Shown here in pieces: positions 1 to 7,557 of a stretch of 8,941 nucleotides of DNA. This DNA is from Bacteroidota bacterium (lineage in GTDB: Bacteria > Bacteroidota > Bacteroidia > AKYH767-A > OLB10). The stretch's first letter is position 1. The number at the start of each line of letters is the position of its first letter. The DNA lies in the NCBI GenBank assembly GCA_016722525.1, contig JADKJB010000023.1:1-8941 (forward strand). The letters are read 5' to 3'. Below the pieces are notes generated by a model, which saw only the letters and a program-made list of their open reading frames with translations, had not been told where the DNA came from and searched no databases. A program made the position numbers and the translations under genes.

Positions 1-1953
1 GCATCGATGAGTGATGAAATTGAATTACTTAATTATTATAGAGCTAAGATTCCGGTTACTTATCCAACTATGAGATTTTGGGTAGCTTTTCCTGCAGACT
101 GTAGTAATCAAGTCATCAATAAGGTAATAATGGATGATCGTGGTGATCGAATATACCTAAATGGCACGGTATCATTTAGAGTTATAAGATCGGGTCATAC
201 CAACCAGTTGACCGACAAAATGGCGGGAATGAAATTTGTTAAAATTGACGAGAGTACATCATCAACACCATTCGGTGTCGATGAAAATAGACAGAATATT
301 CTTACTTATACCAATTGTGCCATGTTGGATGTGAATGCTGTAGAGTACTGTGATAATTGGCGACTTGATAGGAATAAATTTGAAAGGTTGGATTGTGATA
401 CGGTTGTACCAATGAGTGGATGGAGTTGTTTTAAAGATTTTCTAATTGGGTTGATAAACCTGGCTAATGGTAATACAAATGGAATTTTACATAATCCAAA
501 TAATCCACCTCTGTCTGTTGCTGATATTTTAGCTGCAAATGGTTCAGCTAATTGCAACCAAACTTCTTTAGCAGGACTAGCATTGGATTCGATTTATCTA
601 ATTATAGACCAAACTGCACCTCGTTATGTTAATAGTTATGTAGCAAAGCTTGGTCCCAATTGCTATTTTGGTTTACATGCTGTTGAAAACGGAGTATTGA
701 ATTTAGATACATTACCAATTGTCTTATCAAATGTACACGACGGCGTGATTGATTTACTGGATAGTCATAACAGAAAAGTAGGTTATGCTTGGATGTATTG
801 TACTGCATGTAATCGTGTATGTGAAGAGCCCGATAACCTGCTAAATTATAATCCCTTTGTAGAAGGTTTAATTAATAGATGGTATCCTGAAAAAAATTGG
901 ATCAAGAATGATATTCGAAAGGTTGATTTAGTTAATAGTAAGAAAATCGCAAAAAATAGTGGAACTTACTTTAATTCACCATTCCCGGAACCTTTTATCT
1001 GGGCACCAATTAATTCAGTCCATAATTGGCAGAATGTTTTCACACCAAGTACCTGGGAGAATGTATCAACTGTAACTAAACTGAATAAGTCCGGGATTGA
1101 GTTAGAAACAAAGGATGCTTTAGGAAATTATCATGCAGGTCTTTATGGTTATGGAAGTGATGTACAGATTGCAAGTAGTAAAAACAGTAAGTATAGAGAG
1201 TTATACTTTACTGGATATGAGGATTTAATTTATAAGAATGATCGTTACGGCCCGGTTTGCTTATCTTACAGGTGGGATTCAGAGCATCAAACCGTTGGCT
1301 CCGGTTTTGAACAGAACACAGATCTTTCTCATAGTGGTGCAACTAGTATTTTTATTAATACTGGTGGTGGAATAAGGTATGAGACAAAAACACAACTTGA
1401 TGCTCCGCAGGATTGTTATTATGATTATAAAGAATTTGATGGTACCTTCTCTTATACAGGATATGTCATTAATCCAAAAATGGATTTTGATAAAGAGAAA
1501 ACATATGAAGCTTGTGTATGGGTGCATAAAGAGAAGCCGTGTGACGATCAGACTTTTGGGTCTGACATAGGCCAGGTGCAATTTATAGGAGGCAATACAC
1601 TTTTGCCGGGTGTTACTGTTAATTTTAAACATGAAAGTATAATTATTGACGGATGGCAATTGTATAAGGCCACGTTTACTTTACCAGCCGGATGCACTAG
1701 TTGCATAATTTCTTTCGGTGGTGGAGAGCCACTCTTCATTGATGATTTTCGTGTGGCTCCAAAAGTTGCTGATACTAAAGCCTTTGTGTATGATAATACA
1801 AAGCTTAAGCTTGTAACCGGATTTGACGCAAATCACTTCGGTGTATTTTATGAGTATGATGATGAAGGTAATCTCATTCGCATAAAAAAGGAAACGGAGC
1901 GCGGAATCATGACATTGAAAGAGTACAGAAAAAATATGTTAATTCAACCATAA
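1..1953 (+). CDS. Large secreted/surface protein upstream of RHS gene, 5'-partial
   Basis: The frame is open from base 1, so the ATG at 7 is probably internal and the true start lies upstream; 648 residues follow that ATG. By resemblance to Bacteroidota proteins I know from next to giant RHS genes, several parts can be placed (residues counted from ATG 7). Around 50-115 is a beta-rich piece with FRVIRSGHTNQL and an AVEYCDNW motif. Around 282-300 is NPFVEGLINRWYPEKNW, around 366-385 ELETKDALGNYHAGLYGYG, and around 394-408 SKYRELYFTGYEDL. Residues about 409-596 look like a jelly-roll, carbohydrate-binding-module-like domain (SHSGATSIFIN early, PLFIDDFRVAP late). The tail has a YD-type motif, YEYDDEGNLIRIKKETERGI (about 616-636). 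No frameshift is visible here, unlike the genes downstream. An exported location is inferred from the Cys and Asn content and the family. The molecular function is unknown; ligand binding by the jelly-roll is a guess. Confidence 0.85.
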   Translation, partial: ASMSDEIELLNYYRAKIPVTYPTMRFWVAFPADCSNQVINKVIMDDRGDRIYLNGTVSFRVIRSGHTNQLTDKMAGMKFVKIDESTSSTPFGVDENRQNILTYTNCAMLDVNAVEYCDNWRLDRNKFERLDCDTVVPMSGWSCFKDFLIGLINLANGNTNGILHNPNNPPLSVADILAANGSANCNQTSLAGLALDSIYLIIDQTAPRYVNSYVAKLGPNCYFGLHAVENGVLNLDTLPIVLSNVHDGVIDLLDSHNRKVGYAWMYCTACNRVCEEPDNLLNYNPFVEGLINRWYPEKNWIKNDIRKVDLVNSKKIAKNSGTYFNSPFPEPFIWAPINSVHNWQNVFTPSTWENVSTVTKLNKSGIELETKDALGNYHAGLYGYGSDVQIASSKNSKYRELYFTGYEDLIYKNDRYGPVCLSYRWDSEHQTVGSGFEQNTDLSHSGATSIFINTGGGIRYETKTQLDAPQDCYYDYKEFDGTFSYTGYVINPKMDFDKEKTYEACVWVHKEKPCDDQTFGSDIGQVQFIGGNTLLPGVTVNFKHESIIIDGWQLYKATFTLPAGCTSCIISFGGGEPLFIDDFRVAPKVADTKAFVYDNTKLKLVTGFDANHFGVFYEYDDEGNLIRIKKETERGIMTLKEYRKNMLIQP

Positions 1954-1957
1954 TATG
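1951..1957 (+). promoter_or_regulatory. Stop-start junction of genes 1 and 2
   Basis: TAA (1951-1953), one T, then ATG (1955-1957). No purine-rich Shine-Dalgarno sequence lies at a usable distance; the upstream bases are A/T-rich, as is usual in Bacteroidota. The spacing suggests coupled translation in one operon. The same holds for gene 2 and gene 3, with TAA at 2644-2646 and ATG at 2655. Confidence 0.5.
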
Positions 1958-2302
1958 CGAACGGTTTTCATTTTAAAATTATTGTTAGTGATGGGTTTGA
2001 AAGTTTATTCACAAACTCCAATTCAAGATTTGGAAAAGGTGGACGAACTATATAGCCCTAAAGATGATTATATTGAATACAAAATTCATTTTGCGATGTA
2101 TAAAGACAGAACATTAAAGAATTTAGTTGATTCTTCAACAGCGTATTATATTGATGGGTTAAATGAGAAGTATTCCTTAATCGATGCGGATGAAATGTTA
2201 ACCTGTAATGGAATTACTTTGATTATTTCTAATCGGTTCAAACAATTGACCTTATGCCCACTATACAGGTTGCTCATATGCCATTCAATCCAGGTTATTT
2301 AA
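1955..2302 (+). CDS. Fragment: signal peptide and N-terminal half of small exported protein
   Basis: This open stretch gives 115 residues as written. Residues 1-20 are the signal peptide, with a basic start and a run of Leu/Val/Met. Real coding sequence in this frame ends near base 2235, about residue 94. The last 20 or so residues (FKQLTLCPLYRLL and on) are out-of-frame reading and should be ignored. Confidence 0.7.
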   Translation: MRTVFILKLLLVMGLKVYSQTPIQDLEKVDELYSPKDDYIEYKIHFAMYKDRTLKNLVDSSTAYYIDGLNEKYSLIDADEMLTCNGITLIISNRFKQLTLCPLYRLLICHSIQVI

Positions 2303-2646
2303 AGGAGAATGGATTAGGTGGTTTTAAAACTAAAATTATTTCAAGTAATTCGAAAAGTTCAAAGTCTGTAAGAATCTATGGAATGGATCAGAATGTAGAT
2401 TCGGTTGATATTACCTATAATACGGGGCTATTTTCGCTTATGAAAGTTGTTTTATACTTAAAAGAACAATATTATGAAGAGTCTAATAGCATTGAAAAGT
2501 ATTGCCTTGTCTTGAATTATATCTCAACAAGTAGAAAAACCCGGAAGAGCATTGGAGCAAAATTGAATTTGAATAATTATGTTGTTCAGCAGGGAAGTAC
2601 TTACTTTCCAACTGGTAAATACTCAAAATATGAACTTATAAATTAA
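2254..2646 (+). CDS. Fragment: C-terminal half of small exported protein
   Basis: This frame carries the remainder of the small exported protein. The Met at 2254 is internal, not a start: the open frame begins after the TAA at 2230 and the residues before it (VQTIDL) continue the upstream fragment smoothly. It contains the MPFNPGYLKENG segment and ends YSKYELIN. The stop lies 8 bases before the next gene. Confidence 0.7.
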   Translation: MPTIQVAHMPFNPGYLKENGLGGFKTKIISSNSKSSKSVRIYGMDQNVDSVDITYNTGLFSLMKVVLYLKEQYYEESNSIEKYCLVLNYISTSRKTRKSIGAKLNLNNYVVQQGSTYFPTGKYSKYELIN

Positions 2647-2654
2647 TCCGTTTT

Positions 2655-2888
2655 ATGAAAATATTGTTCTTTATCCCATCTATTATTACTCCTCATTAGT
2701 CAGAAGGATGTTTAGTAGCGCAGCAAACTAACGTACCTTTGGTAGGTAATGAGGAAAACCTGCTCAATTTGATTGGCAAAAATGTCTATATAAATGAGTT
2801 TAAAAGGTGGTAGTATTGCAATAGATTCTATCTTACAAGTAAGAGATGATAGGATGTTAGCGAATAATACGCTATCGCAGATGTCGAT
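2655..2888 (+). other. RHS gene N-terminus: signal peptide and start of mature protein, across four frame changes
   Basis: The ATG at 2655 gives MKILFFI, then a stop after 14 codons (TAG at 2697). Dropping one C of the CCC at 2675-2677 moves to frame 1, giving a strong hydrophobic core HLLLLLISQKDV. Adding a T at 2711-2713 returns to frame 3 with LVAQQTNVPLVGNEENLL. The AAAA at 2802 then shifts to frame 1 (GGSIAIDSILQVRDD). A missing base near 2867 leads to frame 3 (AIADVDLIDETVDV). The result is a textbook type I signal peptide with likely cleavage near VAQQ, which supports both the start codon and the shift model. No single open frame covers this region. Confidence 0.65.
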
Positions 2889-3212
2889 TTGATAGACGAA
2901 ACTGTAGATGTAATTGTATTTGAATTAGACGTTAATAAAACATTTGATGAGAAGATTCCATTCAATGCTACTGTAACTTTATCGATTACCTTAATAGACA
3001 GTCTCGGTACCCAAAGCAATGAATCTGTTGAGACAAATGTTAATTACGATACAAGTAATGTTGAGCAAAACAGGAAAGATGTGTATGTATGCGAGAATGG
3101 TCATTTGATAATGGCTCAAATTTTATCTGTAGAGTTAAGTGAACCTACAGCAGTAAATGTGCTTGTTTTGAGAAATAAATTCACGCAGTCCGGTCATTAT
3201 TTTCGATTGTGA
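2889..3212 (+). CDS. Fragment: beta-rich N-terminal region of RHS protein
   Basis: This open frame has no start of its own; it opens after the TAA at 2865, and the TTG at 2889 is internal. It encodes alternating hydrophobic strands (VDVIVFELDVNKTF, NATVTLSITLIDSLG, INVLVLRNKF-like end), consistent with an extracellular beta-sandwich. True coding in this frame stops near 3190; the last residues (GHYFRL) are out of frame. Confidence 0.6.
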   Translation: MIDETVDVIVFELDVNKTFDEKIPFNATVTLSITLIDSLGTQSNESVETNVNYDTSNVEQNRKDVYVCENGHLIMAQILSVELSEPTAVNVLVLRNKFTQSGHYFRL

Positions 3213-3285
3213 ATCAGTTGTGACTGATTTGATAGCTACAGGTGATGCTATACGGAAAGAGTTGACAATTTCGTGGACACCATAA
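3181..3285 (+). CDS. Fragment: linker strand of RHS protein in frame 1
   Basis: This short open stretch joins the beta-rich region to the YELEW segment. It reads PVIIFDCESVVTDLIATGDA then IRKELTISWTP before a TAA at 3283. The ending ELTISWTP followed by MELHYELEW in the next frame resembles a fibronectin-type-III-like pattern often seen in these proteins; the domain assignment is tentative. A single missing A near 3282 would give SWTPIMELHYELEW. Confidence 0.5.
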   Translation, partial: SRSPVIIFDCESVVTDLIATGDAIRKELTISWTP

Positions 3286-3455
3286 TGGAGCTACATTATG
3301 AACTGGAATGGTTATTTATTGATAAATACAGTGATTTATATACTAATTATGCAAGTTTAGCCGGGATTGATCAGCTATTTAGAAATGATGCTTCCAGGGT
3401 TACCATTAAAGACGCTTCTTATATTGTACGATTGGGCTATCCCGAGGAAGAATAG
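3273..3455 (+). CDS. Fragment: YELEW segment of RHS protein
   Basis: This frame carries MELHYELEWLFIDKYSDLY and then RNDASRVTIKDASYIVRLGY. The pattern YELEW...D.YS...L...NDASRVT...Y.I is one I recognise from giant Bacteroidota RHS proteins, just before the SYFDG landmark. The apparent GTG start at 3273 is internal. The stop after PEEE is caused by a missing G at 3446-3447; the next frame continues GRIVYRVRPVEYV. Confidence 0.65.
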   Translation: MDTIMELHYELEWLFIDKYSDLYTNYASLAGIDQLFRNDASRVTIKDASYIVRLGYPEEE

Positions 3456-3640
3456 TATATCGTGTAAGACCAGTTGAATATGTTGATCCTTTTCATGTGC
3501 ATCATGGACAATGGACCAATGATATTTCGGATAATTATATTTGGTCAGGACTTGAGGAAAATAAAAACTGGACCTATCAGGCAATTTACGTAGAAGATGG
3601 TAAAAAGAAATGTTTGAAGTCTCCTATTTTGATGGGTTAA
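3446..3640 (+). CDS. Fragment: VYRVRPVEYV segment of RHS protein
   Basis: This frame-2 stretch follows the YELEW segment without loss of family pattern: GRIVYRVRPVEYVDPFHVHH, QWTNDISDNYIWSGL and NWTYQAIYVEDGKKK. True coding ends in the A5 run at 3602-3606. Adding one A there gives EDGKKEMFEVSYFDGLNRS, joining smoothly to the next fragment. The tail KCLKSPILMG up to the TAA at 3638 is out of frame. Confidence 0.6.
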   Translation, partial: GRIVYRVRPVEYVDPFHVHHGQWTNDISDNYIWSGLEENKNWTYQAIYVEDGKKKCLKSPILMG

Positions 3641-6042
3641 ATAGGTCACGACAAAGTAGCACATTAAATGAATCTAATGAAGCTTCTTTGGTTTCAAACT
3701 CGTATTATAATAGGGAGGGACAATTAGCTGCAACTTCTTTACCGGCTCCTTTTAAGGAAGGTCCAATAGGGCAAAGCAATCCTCTAAATGGCCGAAGTAT
3801 CAGTTATTATCCAAACTTCAATTTAGATGCAAATAATGATGAGTTTAATTGGGAGCATTTGTCAACAAACGTTTGTGATTTAAATGGTGCCGCTATGAGT
3901 GATCAAAGTGGAGCAGGCAGATACTATTCCCAGGCAAGTGACTTTGTTGCAGATTTTCATAAATATACACCGCAAGCAGGAGGATTTCCTTATGTTCAAA
4001 AAATCTATTTAAATGACAATACTGGCCGTGTAGCTATTGAGGCCGGTGTAGGGGCATATCACAATATTTTGTACGATATTGATCATACCGCTCGTTATTT
4101 TTATGGAAAGCCCTCGCAAGAAGAACTTTACAGATTGTTCGGCTTAGATGTTGGTTTTGAGAATTACTATAATAAAGAAGGTGTCAGAGATCCAAATGGT
4201 CAAATAAGCTTCACATATAAGGATGGGCAAGATCGAATTATCGCTACATCGCTGGCAGGGTCATCGCCTGAAAATTTATCGCCCCTTTCCTCAAATGTAA
4301 ATCAGGAGCCATTAACTGTAAGTCTTATCAGGAAGCAAATGGTAGGTGCTGATAAAATTGAGCTTGACTATTTTGTTCTTGTGTCAACACCTGGTGAATA
4401 TAATTTTGACTATTCAGTATTGACAACGCCCTCAACTGATCTTGGTGAGTGTTTGCCAGACAATAGAATCTGTTATAATTGCAAGTATGATATTAAAATT
4501 GTTGTGCGAAGTGAATGTGATGAATTGTTTTCTAAAAGCTATAAGAATTATACGCTTGCAACATGGGATACCGTCTGTGGAGATACCTATTCAGGTGTTA
4601 ATGACCAGTTTTCTATAAATTTTGAAAATGTAGGAACCTATACAATTCATAAAGAAGTAACCTTAAACAAAGAAATGCAAGATCAATACCTATCAGATTA
4701 TCTGGATAGAGCAGCTTGTAAAGATTTTGGTGACTTTTTAAACGAGGCAATTGCAGCTTTGGATTTGTCAGGATGCAATATAACTTGTGAAGAGTGTTTT
4801 GATAAATTAGGCTCACAAGAGGATTTTTTAGCTGATGCAGAAAATGAAGTTACTTCTTCAGGTGGCAATTGGTCTGAATTAGAAGCCAGTTATGTAGAAG
4901 CCTACGAACAACTTAAATCTAATTGTGCACAATTATGTCAACCAGACACAACTACTTCTTGCGCAGCAATATATGAAACAATGTTAAACGACTTTGCGCC
5001 GGGAGGTCAGTATTTTAATTTTACGGAGGGACAGAATGGTGAAATTACAACTATTGATAAAACATCAATAATATATTTGCCGATTGGTGGAATTCCAATG
5101 TATAAAAACCCTAATCTGATTTATACCGATAAAGATGGTAATCCAGCATTGGTTGAAATTGATGGAGTGAATTATGCACCACAGGATTTAAATCCAACAG
5201 AGTTTTACAATAATTTTGATGAGGAGTGGCTAAAAACATTGGTTACATTGCACCCTGAGTATTGCGAATATGAATTCTGTATTGATAATGTTTTATCCTA
5301 TCAGTTTGATCAGTATTTGCGTTCAATAAAGAGTTTTGATGATGCAGTAGCTGAACAAATTATTGATTTGGATGGTAATTTTATTTGCGATGACGGAACT
5401 TCAAGCCCCAAACAGGATCCCTTTTTCTTATTTGATCCAACTCGAATTTCTTGTCTAACTGGGTTAATGAATGAAGGTACTTTTCCTTCTGGTTGTTCAA
5501 ATTCAGGGCAAATTACTTCCGTTCAATTAGCTGTAATGTATATCAATAATAAGGATTATTGCAATACTAACAACTGCCCACCCGGTTACGACTTAGATCC
5601 ATGTCTGCTTAGTCCAATCAATTATAATCAACCTTGTAGCACTTATTGTGAAAAGGATCGTAATTTTATTTGGCAGTTTATCCGGAATCGGTATATTGAG
5701 TTGAAAACTGTACAATATAGAATAATTAGTGAAACTACTTGTAATAATGGTGGTCCACAATATTCAGTCTGGGATCGCATTAAGGCAATAGGACGTTTAG
5801 ACCCAGATTTATTTAAAAATGGCTTTGGGTGTAACGCTAATCTTTCTCATCAAGATTATCAAAGTAAAATTCCTCAGTTTACAATTTACCACCGTGCCCT
5901 ATATTACCACCTACTTCACCACCACAGGCAAGTACAATTTACGCTAGTACAGCAACATCAGTCTGTGAAGGATATATTCCAAGCTGGACTGATATCCTCG
6001 AAAATTGTAGTAACCCAACTCCCACTCAAATTGATGATATAA
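3610..6042 (+). CDS. Fragment: central region of RHS protein, longest clean stretch
   Basis: This is 810 residues as written, of which about 757 are genuine (to about base 5880). It opens with VSYFDGLNRSRQS and YYNREGQLAATSLPAP, landmarks of the family just after the N-terminal region. Next come YVQKIYLNDNTGRVAIEAG, and QISFTYKDGQDRIIATSLAG, which is YD-like. A Cys-rich part follows, with RICYNCKYDIKIVVRSEC (4465-4500) and VGTYTIHKEVTLN. Cys at 4774, 4786 and 4795 and at 4924, 4936 and 4960 bound a 44-residue helical module like those further downstream. Later Cys pairs occur at HPEYCEYEFC, NTNNCPPGYDLDPC and CSTYCEKDRNF. Many paired Cys suggest disulfides and an extracytoplasmic location. 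The ATG at 3610 is internal, and the His-rich end from IYHRALYYHLL onward is out-of-frame reading. Confidence 0.8.
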   Translation: MFEVSYFDGLNRSRQSSTLNESNEASLVSNSYYNREGQLAATSLPAPFKEGPIGQSNPLNGRSISYYPNFNLDANNDEFNWEHLSTNVCDLNGAAMSDQSGAGRYYSQASDFVADFHKYTPQAGGFPYVQKIYLNDNTGRVAIEAGVGAYHNILYDIDHTARYFYGKPSQEELYRLFGLDVGFENYYNKEGVRDPNGQISFTYKDGQDRIIATSLAGSSPENLSPLSSNVNQEPLTVSLIRKQMVGADKIELDYFVLVSTPGEYNFDYSVLTTPSTDLGECLPDNRICYNCKYDIKIVVRSECDELFSKSYKNYTLATWDTVCGDTYSGVNDQFSINFENVGTYTIHKEVTLNKEMQDQYLSDYLDRAACKDFGDFLNEAIAALDLSGCNITCEECFDKLGSQEDFLADAENEVTSSGGNWSELEASYVEAYEQLKSNCAQLCQPDTTTSCAAIYETMLNDFAPGGQYFNFTEGQNGEITTIDKTSIIYLPIGGIPMYKNPNLIYTDKDGNPALVEIDGVNYAPQDLNPTEFYNNFDEEWLKTLVTLHPEYCEYEFCIDNVLSYQFDQYLRSIKSFDDAVAEQIIDLDGNFICDDGTSSPKQDPFFLFDPTRISCLTGLMNEGTFPSGCSNSGQITSVQLAVMYINNKDYCNTNNCPPGYDLDPCLLSPINYNQPCSTYCEKDRNFIWQFIRNRYIELKTVQYRIISETTCNNGGPQYSVWDRIKAIGRLDPDLFKNGFGCNANLSHQDYQSKIPQFTIYHRALYYHLLHHHRQVQFTLVQQHQSVKDIFQAGLISSKIVVTQLPLKLMI

Positions 6043-6293
6043 TAGAAGGCTTCTTAGAAATATGTGTGGCCGGTTATGATCTTAATCATCCATACGGTTC
6101 TTCCAATCTACCTTCTGGTGCGCCAGGTCAATATCAGGATTTTCAGGCTGTTTTGGATGCTCATTTACCACCTGCTTCCTGTTCGTCTCTTTTATTCACA
6201 ATGCCGCCGCTTATAATCAGGAACCACCAATTCATGGTATGGTCTATGATGTGGTTCCAGAATGTGTTTGTGATGAATTACAATTGTTGGTGA
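5883..6293 (+). CDS. Fragment: Pro-rich link and Cys module of RHS protein, frame 3
   Basis: This frame takes over near 5882 after one missing base (TTTACAATTT would be TTTAACAATTT). It reads NLPPCPILPPTSPPQASTIY, then CEGYIPSWTDILENCSN and IDDIIEGFLEICVAGYDLNH, then AVLDAHLPPASCSS. The GTG at 6066 is internal, not a start. A missing T in the TTTT at 6190-6193 ends true coding here and passes it to frame 2 as SSLFIHNAAAYNQEPPIHG. The Pro-rich stretch may be a hinge before the module array. Confidence 0.65.
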   Translation, partial: NLPPCPILPPTSPPQASTIYASTATSVCEGYIPSWTDILENCSNPTPTQIDDIIEGFLEICVAGYDLNHPYGSSNLPSGAPGQYQDFQAVLDAHLPPASCSSLLFTMPPLIIRNHQFMVWSMMWFQNVFVMNYNCW

Positions 6294-6562
6294 CACAATT
6301 TGAGCAGTTTACTGGCGCTACTTATGATCCTTCGCTCAAATTGAATTTTTCAAACTATTTGAGTAGAATAAAAGGTATTGAAATTAAACCGGATGATTTA
6401 CATACACTTTTGGGTATGTGTGAAGGCGTAGACTGCTCCAGGTTTATCAGAGCCTTTTATGTTGCCTCCAGGCTTTGGCATGTCCACGATGCTTTAGTTG
6501 CACTGAGGTACAAAATGCAATTGATGCATTTAACACCGATCCGTCTAATTCTGGGTTTATAG
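6239..6562 (+). CDS. Fragment: first Cys-bounded module of RHS protein, frame 2
   Basis: True coding here runs from about 6193 to about 6430. It reads HNAAAYNQEPPIHGMVYDVV, then a CVCDELQLLVTQF start of module 1, ending LLGMCEGV. The protein then moves to frame 3 for about 50 bases (TAPGLSEPFMLPPGFG, 6432-6479) and to frame 1 from about 6481 (CPRCFSCTEV). Residues after CEGVD in this frame are not real protein. Confidence 0.65.
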   Translation: MVYDVVPECVCDELQLLVTQFEQFTGATYDPSLKLNFSNYLSRIKGIEIKPDDLHTLLGMCEGVDCSRFIRAFYVASRLWHVHDALVALRYKMQLMHLTPIRLILGL

Positions 6563-7557
6563 GACAGCCAGTTTACGCTCTCGTATTAAGTAACTATCTC
6601 AATAAACAATTTGGATTTTTCTATACGATGGAGGATTACTATGATTTTATTTCAAAATGCAATGAAAATAGTACAATGTCTGATTGCGACAGAGTTAAAC
6701 TTGCATATGCTGAATGGGAATCTGATCCAAATATAAATTCAAAGTATCCACTTGCATTGTATCTGAATATGATTACGGGTTTGGGAAAGTCAATACAAGG
6801 TTGGTTATTGTATTTTAGTGATTGTAGCCCGGTTGGCTATGATCCTAATAATCCAGTTAATTTGATTCCATTCAATAATCCTCCAACTTCATGTGATCTC
6901 TTGAAAGCTGCTGTGGATGCCTACTGGAATACATCAGGTGTAAACACAGGGTTGAATTGGGAATCAGATATGAAGAATTTCATACTAACGAATTATTGGA
7001 ATGTTGGTAATTGGAGTAACCTGCTTCAAAATTGTTCAACATTCAAAGATCTTACAATAGCACCTGGCAATACTTGTAATTATTTAGCCCAGTTGAAGAA
7101 TGATGTTCAAAGTGCTAATCCACCAATAATAAATGAATATAATGCCTTTCTTGAAAAGGTTCATTTGTTAGTATTTCCCAGTTTTAGTATTAACTATGCT
7201 GTGAACGCGATTAATTTCTGTAACTTACAGTTTACAAGTCCTAACTGTAGCACATTACTACCAATTATGAATGCATGGTTCAATAATCTTCAAAGTAATG
7301 AAGATTTCGCAACCTTTGCGAATACGTATACTTCATGGAACTTCCCTGCCGCATCTTATGAAAGTTGGATGGCAGAGTGTTATACGAGTTTCAATGGTAA
7401 GCTTTGTTACAAGGATTTATTACCAGAGGTTAAGAACGATACGGATGATTGTTATGAACAACTTCTTTCTTTTGCCGAGGGGAATGCAATAAATGCCTGG
7501 GAAAACTATATTCAAGGATTAGAAGCAGATTTTTATGCAGGTTATATTTCGCCATGT
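6269..7557 (+). repeat. Tandem array of about seven divergent Cys-bounded protein modules
   Basis: In the corrected reading, seven consecutive modules each begin and end with Cys. First-to-last Cys positions and spans: 6269-6421 (51 residues), 6499-6660 (54), 6685-6825 (47), 6892-7035 (48), 7075-7221 (49), 7246-7380 (45), 7450-7557 (36). The loose pattern is C, two or three residues, a Leu/Val-rich amphipathic helix with Ala/Phe/Trp (EVQNAIDAF, RVKLAYAEW, DLLKAAVDAYW, TLLPIMNAWF), then often a YLN or FL segment, a Trp/Tyr and a closing Cys. Similarity is at protein level only; no DNA repeat is visible. A comparable 44-residue unit occurs upstream at 4795-4926. Each may be a helical hairpin stapled by a disulfide. 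Confidence 0.55.

Larger units (their letters stand above)
1955..2646 (+). pseudogene. Small exported protein, one frameshift (gene-level entry)
   Basis: This is a gene of about 230 codons when one missing base is restored. The ATG follows the previous TAA by one base, which suggests translational coupling. The start encodes a clear signal peptide: MRTVFILKLLLVMGLKVYSQ, with likely cleavage after the SQ. The first part reads in frame 2 up to about LIISNR. The rest reads in frame 1 from VQTIDLMPTIQVAHMPFNPG to the TAA at 2644. The switch falls at the GG at 2235-2236 (a GGG would restore the frame); frame 1 has a stop at 2230 just before it. The mature protein is rich in beta-strand-like stretches (IEYKIHFAMYKD, VDITYNTGLFSLMKVVLYLK). 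Small exported proteins with this layout are common beside giant RHS genes in Bacteroidota and look faintly LolA-like (a periplasmic lipid/lipoprotein-carrier fold), but that fold is only a guess. Type is given as pseudogene because the frame is broken as written; a sequencing error is likelier. Confidence 0.75.

Noticed and set aside
7..9. ATG at 7 as the true start of gene 1
   Set aside because: The frame is open to the window edge, there is no signal peptide after this ATG, and related proteins are longer at the N-terminus, so it is likely internal.
3273..3455. A separate 60-residue protein starting at GTG 3273
   Set aside because: Its content (YELEWLF...NDASRVT) is a piece of the giant RHS family and continues directly in the next frame, so it is a fragment.
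306..3584. Antisense open stretches at 306-557, 1279-1659, 1548-1739, 2828-3019 and 3375-3584
   Set aside because: They lie opposite well-supported coding sequence, have no family resemblance or consistent starts, and have the composition expected of complementary shadows.
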